Part shown: positions 17,053-24,730 of the stretch, piece after piece
How the letters are laid out: every line of letters begins with the position of its first letter
How positions within the stretch are numbered: the stretch's first letter is position 1
The notes under the pieces: model-generated
What the model saw: only the letters and a program-made list of their open reading frames with translations
What the model was told of the DNA's origin: nothing
The model's database searches: none
Assembly (NCBI RefSeq): GCF_001428075.1
Contig: NZ_LMSI01000021.1
Coordinates: 38,947-102,946 of the forward strand
Direction of reading: 5' to 3'
Length of the DNA: 64,000 nucleotides
From: Arthrobacter sp. Soil764
GTDB lineage: Bacteria > Actinomycetota > Actinomycetes > Actinomycetales > Micrococcaceae
Translations under genes and position numbers: made by a program

Positions 17053-18495
17053 ATGCCTGAAACCGCCGCCACAGCTGATACCCGTACGCCCTCAGGACGC
17101 CTGGCCCTCGCCGCGTCCCCGGAAAAAATCGCGCTCGGCCCGCTGGACGGCCGCTACCAGTCCGCCGTCGCGCCCCTCGTTGACTACCTGTCCGAGGCAG
17201 CCCTCAACCGCGACCGCGTGGCCGTAGAAGTCGAATGGCTTATCCACCTGACCAGCAACAACGTCCTTCCGGGCGCCGGTCCCCTGAGCCGGGAGCAGCA
17301 GGACCAGCTCCGCGCCATCGTCACCGAATTCGACGCCGCTTCCGTGGCCGAACTCGCAGAGATCGAGGCCGTCACAGTCCACGATGTCAAAGCCGTGGAG
17401 TACTACATCGGCCGCCGCCTGTCTTCGATCGGCATCGAAAACCTGACCGCCATGGTGCACTTCGGCTGCACCTCAGAGGACATCAACAACCTGTCCTACG
17501 CGCTCGGGATCAAGGGAGCGGTGGAGGACGTGTGGCTGCCCGCAGCCCGCGCCCTGGTAGGACAGATCAGCAAAATGGCGGAAGACAACCGCGCCGTCCC
17601 CATGCTGTCCCGGACCCACGGGCAGCCGGCCACCCCCACCACGCTGGGCAAGGAGCTGGCCGTCGTCGCGCACCGGCTTACCCGCCAGCTGGACCGTATC
17701 GCCAAGACGGAGTACCTGGGCAAAATCAACGGTGCCACCGGCACGTACGCCGCCCATGTGGCCTCCGTGCCGGGTGCCGACTGGCAGCAGGTGTCCAGGA
17801 CGTTCGTGGAGGCACTGGGACTGACGTGGAACCCGTTGACCACGCAGATCGAGAGCCACGACTGGCAGGCAGAACTGTATGCCGACGTGGCGCGTTTCAA
17901 CCGCATCCTCCACAACGTCTGCACGGACATCTGGAGCTACATCTCCATTGGTTACTTCGCGCAGATCCCTGTTGCCGGCGCCACGGGTTCGTCCACGATG
18001 CCGCACAAGGTCAACCCCATCCGCTTCGAAAACGCAGAAGCGAACCTGGAGATCTCCAACGGACTGCTGGACACCTTGGGCGCAACACTGGTCACCTCCC
18101 GCTGGCAGCGCGACCTCACAGACTCCTCCAGCCAGCGCAACATCGGGGTGGCGTTCGGCCACTCGCTGCTCGCCATTTCCAACGTGGCCAAGGGCCTGGA
18201 ACGCCTGGACGTCGCTGAGGACGTGCTGGCCGGAGACCTCGATACCAACTGGGAAGTCCTGGGCGAGGCAATCCAGATGGTCATGCGCGCCGAGGCAATT
18301 GCCGGCGTCGAAGGCATGGAAAACCCCTACGAGCGGCTCAAGGACCTTACGCGCGGCCAGCGCGTGGACGCTGCCCGCATGCAGGAGTTTGTGCAGGGCC
18401 TGGGCCTTTCGCCGGAGGCCGAGGCCCGTCTCCTGGCCCTCACGCCCGGCAAGTACACGGGCATCGCTGACCAGTTGGTGGACCACCTGAAGTAA
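17053..18495 (+). CDS. purB: Adenylosuccinate lyase
   Basis: A 480-residue homotetrameric lyase of purine synthesis. It splits SAICAR to AICAR and adenylosuccinate to AMP, releasing fumarate. The fumarase/aspartase superfamily signature SSTMPHKVNPIRFE is intact (about residues 313-326), as are TSEDINNLSYALG and SRTHGQPATPTTLGKE with the catalytic His. Length is normal for the E. coli-like long PurB branch. It is divergent from the WXG100-like gene (167 bp) and ends in a strong hairpin, so it is probably monocistronic. Confidence 0.97.
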   Translation: MPETAATADTRTPSGRLALAASPEKIALGPLDGRYQSAVAPLVDYLSEAALNRDRVAVEVEWLIHLTSNNVLPGAGPLSREQQDQLRAIVTEFDAASVAELAEIEAVTVHDVKAVEYYIGRRLSSIGIENLTAMVHFGCTSEDINNLSYALGIKGAVEDVWLPAARALVGQISKMAEDNRAVPMLSRTHGQPATPTTLGKELAVVAHRLTRQLDRIAKTEYLGKINGATGTYAAHVASVPGADWQQVSRTFVEALGLTWNPLTTQIESHDWQAELYADVARFNRILHNVCTDIWSYISIGYFAQIPVAGATGSSTMPHKVNPIRFENAEANLEISNGLLDTLGATLVTSRWQRDLTDSSSQRNIGVAFGHSLLAISNVAKGLERLDVAEDVLAGDLDTNWEVLGEAIQMVMRAEAIAGVEGMENPYERLKDLTRGQRVDAARMQEFVQGLGLSPEAEARLLALTPGKYTGIADQLVDHLK

Positions 18496-18526
18496 GGCCC
18501 GCAGCAGGGCAGGAACATACGACGGC

Positions 18527-18558
18527 GGCGCCGGGCTCCCACGGGGCCCGGCGCCTTT
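18527..18558 (+). terminator. purB terminator
   Basis: GGCGCCGGGC (18527-18536) pairs perfectly with GCCCGGCGCC (18546-18555) across a 9-nt loop, followed by TTT. It starts 31 nt after the purB stop. Confidence 0.8.
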
Positions 18559-18625
18559 CCGCGCCCCGCAGCGTGACGGCCCTCCGCCGTGCGTCGGCCA
18601 CCTTCCGGGGTGCGAAACTGGAATC

Positions 18626-19303
18626 ATGAAGTTGCTCCTGATCCGCCACGGCGAAACCCCCGGCAACGTGCTGGGCCAGTTGGATACCGACCACCCCGGC
18701 CCCGGACTGACCGAACTGGGCGAACGCCAAGCGGAGGCCATGGCACGCTCCCTTGCCAACGAACGCATCGGCGCCCTCTATGCCTCCACGCTGATCAGGA
18801 CCCAGATCACCGCTGCACCGCTGGCGCGGCTGCACACCCTTGATATCGAGGTACTGGACGGGCTGCACGAAATCGAGGCGGGGTCGCTGGAGAAACTCAC
18901 CGACCACGAATCCCACAAGCGGTATATGGGGACGGTGATCTCCTGGGCGGCCGGAGACCTGGACCTCCGGATGCCTGCAGGTCCGAACGGCCACGCCTTT
19001 TTTGAACGGTTTGACGCCGCCATCGCCGAGGTGGCGGAGCGGGCCGAAAGGCAACAGCATGGCACCGTTGCCGTGGTCAGCCATGGTGCCGCGATCCGCA
19101 CCTGGGCCGGGCTCCGGGCGGACGGTGCCGACCACGAATTCGCAGCCCGCCACGTCCTGGCTAATACCGGGATCGTGGCGTTGGAGGGCGACCTGCGTGC
19201 GGGCTGGAACCTGATCCACTGGGACGGGAGCCCGGTGGGTGGCCTTGCCCTGGCAGACCCAACCGCCGAGGACCCTACGGGGCGGGATGTGTCCGCGCCC
19301 TAA
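18626..19303 (+). CDS. Histidine phosphatase (phosphoglycerate mutase-like) family protein
   Basis: A 225-residue protein with the catalytic LIRHGETPGN at residues 5-14. The second catalytic histidine is in VVSHGAAIR near residue 152. Conserved ASTLIRTQITA and HEIEAGSLE motifs support a phosphatase rather than a glycolytic mutase. It is cytoplasmic, with unknown substrate (phosphosugar, nucleotide or cofactor). Its stop overlaps the convergent kinase stop by a few bases, so there is no room for a terminator between them. Confidence 0.88.
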   Translation: MKLLLIRHGETPGNVLGQLDTDHPGPGLTELGERQAEAMARSLANERIGALYASTLIRTQITAAPLARLHTLDIEVLDGLHEIEAGSLEKLTDHESHKRYMGTVISWAAGDLDLRMPAGPNGHAFFERFDAAIAEVAERAERQQHGTVAVVSHGAAIRTWAGLRADGADHEFAARHVLANTGIVALEGDLRAGWNLIHWDGSPVGGLALADPTAEDPTGRDVSAP

Positions 19304-20283
19304 ACGCGCTGGCGGTGGCGCCGGGGGGAAAATAAGCCCATTACCCTGCACGGGACTGCGTCCGGCTGAACCGGCCGGGGGCCGTAGCTGGGCTGGCTGG
19401 CCTGGCTGGCTTCTGCGGGCACTGGCACCACGGGAATCAGCCGCGCGGCCAAAGCCGCGGCGCCTGCCGCCGTCGGCCGTTCCCTGGGGTCCATGGCGGT
19501 GAGGGCACGCAGCAGGACAGCCCATTCACCGAGCTGGTCCGGAACGTCCGGGGACCGAAGGGTCCGCGCCACGAGGGATTCGATGGCGGTGCCCGGATAC
19601 GCCTTGGAGCCGGTGAGAAGCTCCAGCAGGACCAGCCCCATGGAGTACACATCCCAGGAGGGCTCCACCGGACCGCCGGATGCCTGCTCAGGGCTCATGT
19701 AATGCACGGTGCCGGAGGAAATTCCGGGCTCGGGCGCAGACCCCGCCGCGGCGGCGATGCCAAAATCAATGATCCGGACGGGACTTCTGCGCAGGCCGCT
19801 CAGCATGAGGTTGGCCGGCTTGATGTCACGGTGAACGAGTCCGCTGGAGTGGACGTGGGCCAGCGCAGCGAAAAAATTCCGAGCCCACAGCGCAACATCG
19901 GTCGGACCGGGGTTCTGTGCCCGGATGGTTTCGGCGAGGCTCGTGCCAAAAGCCAGTTCCTCCACCAGAAAGGGACGCCCGGAATAATGCCCGCCCCCAG
20001 GCATAACGCCCTGGGCAAGAAGACGCGCAATGGAGGGGTGGTTGAGCTTGGCCAAAACGTCGGCTTCATTGCGGAGCCGCTGGTGCTGCTTCCGGCCATT
20101 GGCTGAGGCGATCTTTACTGCGGCATCAGGACCGCCCTCCAGGTCAACCGCGCGAAATACCTCGGCAGCAGCCCCACGGCCCAAGCGTTCCCTGAGCTGG
20201 TAGCGCCCGGCAATACGACCGCCGGCCCCGGGTTTCATCGAGTCAAGCGGCAGTGCCGGCGCTGCTGTCGCCGCGATGCTCAT
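19300..20283 (-). CDS. Small soluble serine/threonine protein kinase
   Basis: A 327-residue Hanks-type kinase. Glycine loop LGRGAAAEVF is at 34-43, the ATP-binding lysine is Lys57, HRDIKPAN is at 151-158, DFG is at 173-175 and SPE is at 197-199. All catalytic residues are present. Unlike PknA/PknB it has no membrane segment, PASTA or other sensor domain after residue ~280, only a Pro/Arg-rich tail. The ATG overlaps the stop of the upstream small gene by 4 nt (ATGA). It likely phosphorylates or works with that neighbour, but the target is unknown. Confidence 0.9.
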   Translation of the reverse strand: MSIAATAAPALPLDSMKPGAGGRIAGRYQLRERLGRGAAAEVFRAVDLEGGPDAAVKIASANGRKQHQRLRNEADVLAKLNHPSIARLLAQGVMPGGGHYSGRPFLVEELAFGTSLAETIRAQNPGPTDVALWARNFFAALAHVHSSGLVHRDIKPANLMLSGLRRSPVRIIDFGIAAAAGSAPEPGISSGTVHYMSPEQASGGPVEPSWDVYSMGLVLLELLTGSKAYPGTAIESLVARTLRSPDVPDQLGEWAVLLRALTAMDPRERPTAAGAAALAARLIPVVPVPAEASQASQPSYGPRPVQPDAVPCRVMGLFSPRRHRQRV

Positions 20284-20594
20284 GCGGAAAGGGCGACGGA
20301 GGCGCGCGGTGCGCTGACATCGGCGGCAGGCCAGGCGTCCAGCTGGAATCCGCAGGCGCAGCGCCATACTGGCGGAAGCTCAACGCTTCCCGTATCGGTT
20401 GGCCCGAACGTGTAGCTGGCGCCTTCCCATCCCACGGCCGGCGTCACCAAATGCATGGCGGCCCCGCAGTGAACCGCCGGCTCTCCCTGCGGCGCAATGG
20501 TGCCGTCCAGGGGAAACTGCAGCAGCCCGCCCGTCACGTACGTCACGGCAGCGCCGGGACTGGGCGGTGAAACTTCGGTGAAAGTAACCAACAC
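20280..20594 (-). CDS. Small Cys/His-containing protein coupled to the kinase
   Basis: I do not recognise this family. The protein is about 104 residues from the GTG at 20594, chosen because GGAG lies 8 nt upstream; GTG 20600 and TTG 20630 are alternatives. Cysteines occur in VHCGAAMHL and WRCACGF, a possible metal or zinc-ribbon-like arrangement with three Cys and nearby His. It is in one unit with the kinase (4-nt overlap). It lies downstream of a CTAG-rich dyad and of the MarR gene, which suggests a MarR-controlled signalling unit. Confidence 0.55.
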   Translation of the reverse strand: MLVTFTEVSPPSPGAAVTYVTGGLLQFPLDGTIAPQGEPAVHCGAAMHLVTPAVGWEGASYTFGPTDTGSVELPPVWRCACGFQLDAWPAADVSAPRASVALSA

Positions 20595-20632
20595 ACTCAC
20601 GACTCCGTTGGGAAGCAACTTCGGGAACAATC

Positions 20633-20675
20633 GTAAGCTTACATATAACTAGTTGATCTAGCTAGTCCACCTAGT
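20633..20675. promoter_or_regulatory. Palindrome cluster between the MarR gene and the kinase operon
   Basis: Four CTAG tetramers start at 20649, 20658, 20662 and 20671. They form one dyad centred at 20661.5, with outer arms ACTAG and CTAGT. Next to it, GTAAGCTTAC at 20633-20642 is a perfect 10-bp palindrome. CTAG is rare in high-GC actinobacterial DNA, so the cluster is striking. The outer CTAG touches the MarR stop codon. It probably holds the promoter and operator of the kinase unit. Confidence 0.55.
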
Positions 20676-21186
20676 GAATTTTATTGTTTCCGGCTTCAGG
20701 AGCTTGAAGGGCTTCGGTCATCCGCTGGAGGAAATCCACCACCACGCGCGCCTCGTCCGCTGTCAGGCCTTCGGCCACCTGCATCATCCGGCGATGCATT
20801 GCACCAAGCGTCTCCCGGACTTCCTTGTCCGATTCACCCGTGGGAATGACGACGACGGAACGGCGGTCGGTGGGGTGTGGCTCGCGCCGGACGTGTCCGC
20901 TGGCAACCAGACGGTCGATCAGGGAGGTAGTGGAAGCGCTAGTAATATTGAGGAACTGGCTCAGGTCCTTGGGGACAACCTGCTTGCCGGAGGCCTGGAC
21001 ACGCAGCAGGTACCGGAGTGCAAGAATGTCGGTCTCCCCCATGCCCATGGAGTCCCTGGTGGAGCGGCGGATTTCCGTCTCGGCTGCCCGATAGTCCCGC
21101 AGCGACTTCAATACCGCAGCACTATAGTCCAGCTGCCCGTCGGGTCCGTACCAGTAACCGGATCCCTCGTTGCCCATAGAAACCAT
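20671..21186 (-). CDS. MarR family transcriptional regulator
   Basis: A 171-residue winged-helix dimer. The recognition region DLSQFLNITSASTTSLIDRL and the wing RREPHPTDRRSVVV (about residues 72-115) fit the MarR family closely. The N-terminal and C-terminal helices make the dimer interface. It is divergent from a GNAT gene (157 bp), and the kinase unit follows downstream on the same strand. An ACCA/TGGT dyad before its start and the CTAG dyad after its stop are candidate operators. The ligand is unknown. Confidence 0.92.
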   Translation of the reverse strand: MVSMGNEGSGYWYGPDGQLDYSAAVLKSLRDYRAAETEIRRSTRDSMGMGETDILALRYLLRVQASGKQVVPKDLSQFLNITSASTTSLIDRLVASGHVRREPHPTDRRSVVVIPTGESDKEVRETLGAMHRRMMQVAEGLTADEARVVVDFLQRMTEALQAPEAGNNKIH

Positions 21187-21199
21187 GTACCTACTTTAG

Positions 21200-21209
21200 A
21201 CCAACTGGT
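21200..21209. promoter_or_regulatory. Candidate MarR autoregulatory site
   Basis: ACCAACTGGT (arms ACCA/TGGT) lies 14 nt before the MarR ATG and is followed by a CTAG. The position would suit autorepression. Short arms keep confidence low. Confidence 0.3.
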
Positions 21210-21343
21210 AACTAGGCTGCCGAGCAACCTTGAGAATGCCTTCCTGGTTGACGTTATCCAGGTGCTAACCGCCAGGAAACACCTCCGTAACTCCTCCCGC
21301 CTAGCCTTATCAGGCATACCCCCTCCGGCGAATCGAGGCAGAT

Positions 21344-21847
21344 ATGCAGACCAACCCAAGGCTGAACATCCGGCAGGTCTCCTGGTCCCACCCTGTTGGT
21401 GCCGACCTTCGCCGCGCCCAGCAGGCCGAACTTGACGCCCGCTTTGGCCGGCCTGACCACGAACCCGGCCAGCCGCCGTCGGGCGCCGACTGCGCAGTCT
21501 TCCTGGTGGCATACGACAAGGGCTCCGGTCAGCCCGTGGGCTGCGGGGGACTGCGGCTCCTCGATTCATCAACAGCCGAAATCAAGCGTCTCTACGTACT
21601 GCCCTATACCCGCGGGTCCGGCGTGGCCAGCTCCATCCTGGCAGCCCTGGAAGCAGAGGCACACAAGCAGGGGATCACCCGCATCAAGGCGGAGGCAGGG
21701 TCCGCCCAGCCGGACGGCCGGAACTTCTACCAGAACTCGGGGTTCGAGGCCATCCCGAACTTTGGCCCTTACGTCGGAGTGGAACACTCGTACTGCTACG
21801 CCAAGAGCATCAATGCCCGCAGCGCAGCGCAAACCGCCATGGCTTAG
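21344..21847 (+). CDS. GNAT family N-acetyltransferase
   Basis: A 167-residue acetyltransferase. The acetyl-CoA binding motif A is seen as IKRLYVLPYTRGSGVASSIL (about residues 81-100), followed by motif B FYQNSGFEAI near 128. It is cytoplasmic; substrate unknown (amino acid, antibiotic or protein N-terminus). It reads away from the MarR gene, a common arrangement for a regulator and its target, so MarR may control it. Confidence 0.87.
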   Translation: MQTNPRLNIRQVSWSHPVGADLRRAQQAELDARFGRPDHEPGQPPSGADCAVFLVAYDKGSGQPVGCGGLRLLDSSTAEIKRLYVLPYTRGSGVASSILAALEAEAHKQGITRIKAEAGSAQPDGRNFYQNSGFEAIPNFGPYVGVEHSYCYAKSINARSAAQTAMA

Positions 21848-21937
21848 CACCGGACCCTGGCATTGCACGTTCCGCATGCCGTCACCTGGCACCGTCACAC
21901 TGGGAGTGCGCGCAGCCCCGTCAGCTAATCTCAGCCT

Positions 21938-22372
21938 ATGGAAACAGCGGACATCACCTTCCGGACCCGCAAGTGGGTCCGCCCCGAGGACCTCAACGCC
22001 AACGGGACGCTCTTTGGCGGCAGCCTGCTGAAGTGGATAGACGAAGAAGCCGCAATCTACGCCATCCTCCAGCTGGGAAACGGCCGTGCCGTCACCAAGT
22101 ACATCTCGGAGATCAACTTCGTCAGCTCGGCAGTCCAGGGCGACCTCATCGAGATGGGCCTCACGGCCACAAGGTTCGGGCGGACCTCGCTGACCATGCG
22201 CGCGGAGGTCCGCAACATGATCACCCGGCAAAGCATCCTCACCATCGAGGAGATCGTGTTCGTGAACCTGAACCAGGACGGCAAGCCCGAACCGCACGGC
22301 TACACGGAAATCACCTACGACCGGGACCGGATCCCCACCCATCACCTGACCGGGACAGTCGCCAAGGACTAA
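21938..22372 (+). CDS. Acyl-CoA thioesterase, hotdog fold (YciA-like)
   Basis: A 144-residue single hotdog-domain thioesterase. Motifs RPEDLNANGTLFGGSLLKWIDE (core LNANGTLFGG, about residues 18-27, then the catalytic Asp of WIDEEAA) match the YciA/BACH family. It hydrolyses acyl-CoA to free acid and CoA in the cytoplasm. It is followed, 62 nt downstream, by a strong T-run terminator, so its unit ends before the ABC importer. Confidence 0.88.
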   Translation: METADITFRTRKWVRPEDLNANGTLFGGSLLKWIDEEAAIYAILQLGNGRAVTKYISEINFVSSAVQGDLIEMGLTATRFGRTSLTMRAEVRNMITRQSILTIEEIVFVNLNQDGKPEPHGYTEITYDRDRIPTHHLTGTVAKD

Positions 22373-22434
22373 CGTTCGCCCCTGGTTCATACCCAGGGCA
22401 CCCACCGTTTCCCGGGCTGGACCAATGTGGGCAG

Positions 22435-22477
22435 CCGGGCTGTTTATCGAATCGATAGCTATAACAGCCCGGTTTTT
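22435..22477 (+). terminator. Intrinsic terminator with T-run and nested loop palindrome
   Basis: CCGGGCTGTT (22435-22444) pairs with AACAGCCCGG (22463-22472) and is followed by TTTTT. The 18-nt loop contains its own perfect palindrome TATCGA-a-TCGATA. It is the clearest rho-independent terminator in the window and ends the thioesterase unit. Confidence 0.85.
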
Positions 22478-22540
22478 GTCATGCCCGGCTATAGGCTGTG
22501 CGGACATGCTCCGATTCCAGTCCAGAAATGAGTCCTGATC

Positions 22541-23617
22541 GTGCGTAAATTGCAGACTTTGGTTGCCGCCGCCGTCGCCGTCACCCTCCTCGCCGGATGC
22601 GGTGGCGGTTCCACTCCACCAACGTCAACGGGGGAAGCAACCGGCGCTCCGGCAGGTGGGTCCGGGGACACTTTGGTTGTCTATACCAACTCCAACGGAG
22701 AGGGCCGGGGCGACTGGCTGGCCGGCAAGGCGGCCGAGGCCGGATTCAAGATTGAGATCGTGGGGGCCGGCGGCGCCGATGCCACCAACAAACTCATTGC
22801 CGAGAAGAACAATCCCATTGCGGACGTGGCGTTCGGCCTGAACAACATGTACTTCTCTCAAATCAAGAACGAGGGAGCATTAGAGGCCTACCAGCCTGCC
22901 TGGGCCGGTGACGTGGACAAGGGACTTGCCGACGGGGAGACGTACTGGCCCCTGGTGAAGCAGGCCATCCTCCTCGGCTACAACTCTGACAAGTTCACCA
23001 AAGAAGCAGCACCGAAGGACTGGACCGACCTGTGGACCAAGGACGAGTTCAAGGACCGTTATGAAAGGGTCACGGGCCTGGGGACCGCCACAGCCCAGTT
23101 GGTCTTTGCCGGCATCCTCTCCCGGTACCGGGACGACTCCGGTGATTTGGGTATCTCGGACGACGGTTGGAAGCAGGTTGAGCAGTACTTCAAGAACGGC
23201 AGTCCCGCCGTTGCGAAAACTGACCTGTTTGCCCGCATCGCGTCCGGCGAAGTGGACATGGGCCAGATGCCGTCCTCGATCATCGCGGAGCGCGAAAAGT
23301 CCTTCAAGGTGAACGTCGACACGGTCATCCCAACCGTTGGCGTCCCGCTGGCGGTGGAGCAGATCGCACTGGTGAAGGGCACCAAGAAGAAGGAGCAGGC
23401 GCAGAAATTCATCGACTGGTTCGGCAGCGCCGAGGTTCAGGGCGAGTTCGCCCAAAAGTTCAATTCCATGCCCGTCAACAAGGCGGCCCAGGCAAAAGCA
23501 AACCCCGACGTGGTGGGCTTCTTCGCCGACCTTAAGCAGCAGGATATCGACTGGGGCTTCGTCCAGAAGAACATGGGTGCCTGGGTGGAGAAGATCGAGC
23601 TCGAATACATGACGTAG
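22541..23617 (+). CDS. ABC transporter substrate-binding lipoprotein (iron/2-aminoethylphosphonate type)
   Basis: A 358-residue lipoprotein; lipobox LLAGC gives Cys20. A Gly/Ser/Thr linker follows, then a periplasmic-type type II binding fold starting TLVVYTNSNGEGRGDWL. It resembles the iron(III)/thiamine/phosphonate/polyamine binder family (FbpA, PhnS). The GTG start at 22541 is preferred because the signal peptide begins there. It is the first gene of a three-gene importer. No clear iron box is visible upstream, so an iron role is less certain than the family suggests. Confidence 0.85.
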   Translation: MRKLQTLVAAAVAVTLLAGCGGGSTPPTSTGEATGAPAGGSGDTLVVYTNSNGEGRGDWLAGKAAEAGFKIEIVGAGGADATNKLIAEKNNPIADVAFGLNNMYFSQIKNEGALEAYQPAWAGDVDKGLADGETYWPLVKQAILLGYNSDKFTKEAAPKDWTDLWTKDEFKDRYERVTGLGTATAQLVFAGILSRYRDDSGDLGISDDGWKQVEQYFKNGSPAVAKTDLFARIASGEVDMGQMPSSIIAEREKSFKVNVDTVIPTVGVPLAVEQIALVKGTKKKEQAQKFIDWFGSAEVQGEFAQKFNSMPVNKAAQAKANPDVVGFFADLKQQDIDWGFVQKNMGAWVEKIELEYMT

Positions 23618-23665
23618 CCTGCCCTGCCAGCCCGCCGTTTCCGCGTTCCATCAGACAGGTATGCC

Positions 23666-24730
23666 ATGATCCGCTTGGAAAACATTGAAGTTACCTTTGG
23701 CGGTTTCACCGCCATTCCGCACCTGGACCTGCATGTCCGGCCCGGCGAGTTCTTTACCCTCCTGGGACCCTCCGGTTGCGGAAAGACGACGGCGCTGCGC
23801 ACCCTGGCCGGCTTCATCCAGCCGTCCAGGGGTACGGTCCGTGTCGACGGCAAGGATGTGACCCGCCTTCCCAGCGATAAGCGGCAGGTGGGCATGGTGT
23901 TCCAGAACTATGCCCTGTTCCCGAGCATGAGTGTCTGGGAAAACATCGCCTTCGGACTCCGGGTCCGGAAGGAAAAACCGGCAGACAGCGACCGTCTTGT
24001 GCGGGACATCGCACGGCGTGTGGAACTAAGCGATGAACAGCTGGCGAAGAACGTGGCGGAGCTGTCCGGCGGCCAGCAGCAGCGGGTTGCCGTTGCGCGG
24101 GCCCTGGTGCTGCGGCCAAAAATCCTGCTGCTGGACGAGCCGCTGTCCAATCTTGACGCCAAGCTCCGCCACCAGCTGCGCCAGCAGCTCAAGGACCTGC
24201 AAAGCGAGTTCGGCATCACTACCGTCTACGTCACCCATGACCAGGACGAGGCACTTGCCATGAGCGACCGCGTCGCGGTCTTCAACAAGGGCGTCATAGA
24301 GCAAGTGGGGACGCCGCAGGAAATATACGACCATGCGGCCACTGAATTTGTCTGCAATTTCATCGGCGACAGCTCCGCGCTTACACCTGACTTTGTCTCG
24401 GAGGTCAACAGGCTCTCAGGCGCCGCTCTCAGCGCCGATGCCAAATCGTACCTTCGTGTGGAAAAGGCCTCGCTTGACCGGCCCGCCGGCGGGGGCACCG
24501 CCGTCGGGCTTCCCGCCACCGTTGTTTCCCGCACCTATCACGGCCTGCACAGCCGGTATGTGGTCCACAGCCACGGCGCGGACATCCGTCTCCTGGTCAG
24601 GGAAGACGGAAGCACTCACCCTGACTCCGGCACGGAAACAATCGTCTACGTCCAGCCTGAGCACATCCTCCAATACCATTCAGCAAGTGGAGTCGCACTG
24701 CGCCAGGACCAGGCGGTTGCGCTGCCATGA
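23666..24730 (+). CDS. ABC transporter ATP-binding protein (FbpC/PotA type)
   Basis: A 354-residue ATPase. Walker A GPSGCGKTT is at about 34-42, the Q-loop is FQNYALFPSMSV, the signature is LSGGQQQRVAVARAL and Walker B is ILLLDEPLSNLDA. A C-terminal TOBE-like regulatory domain runs from about residue 240. These mark it as the iron/spermidine/phosphonate importer subfamily. Its stop overlaps the permease start by 4 nt (ATGA). It sits 48 nt after the binding protein. Confidence 0.93.
   Translation: MIRLENIEVTFGGFTAIPHLDLHVRPGEFFTLLGPSGCGKTTALRTLAGFIQPSRGTVRVDGKDVTRLPSDKRQVGMVFQNYALFPSMSVWENIAFGLRVRKEKPADSDRLVRDIARRVELSDEQLAKNVAELSGGQQQRVAVARALVLRPKILLLDEPLSNLDAKLRHQLRQQLKDLQSEFGITTVYVTHDQDEALAMSDRVAVFNKGVIEQVGTPQEIYDHAATEFVCNFIGDSSALTPDFVSEVNRLSGAALSADAKSYLRVEKASLDRPAGGGTAVGLPATVVSRTYHGLHSRYVVHSHGADIRLLVREDGSTHPDSGTETIVYVQPEHILQYHSASGVALRQDQAVALP

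Noticed and set aside
23618..23665. Iron-box-like site in the ABC importer region
   Set aside because: No TTAGG/CCTAA-type dyad is present here or before the binding-protein gene.
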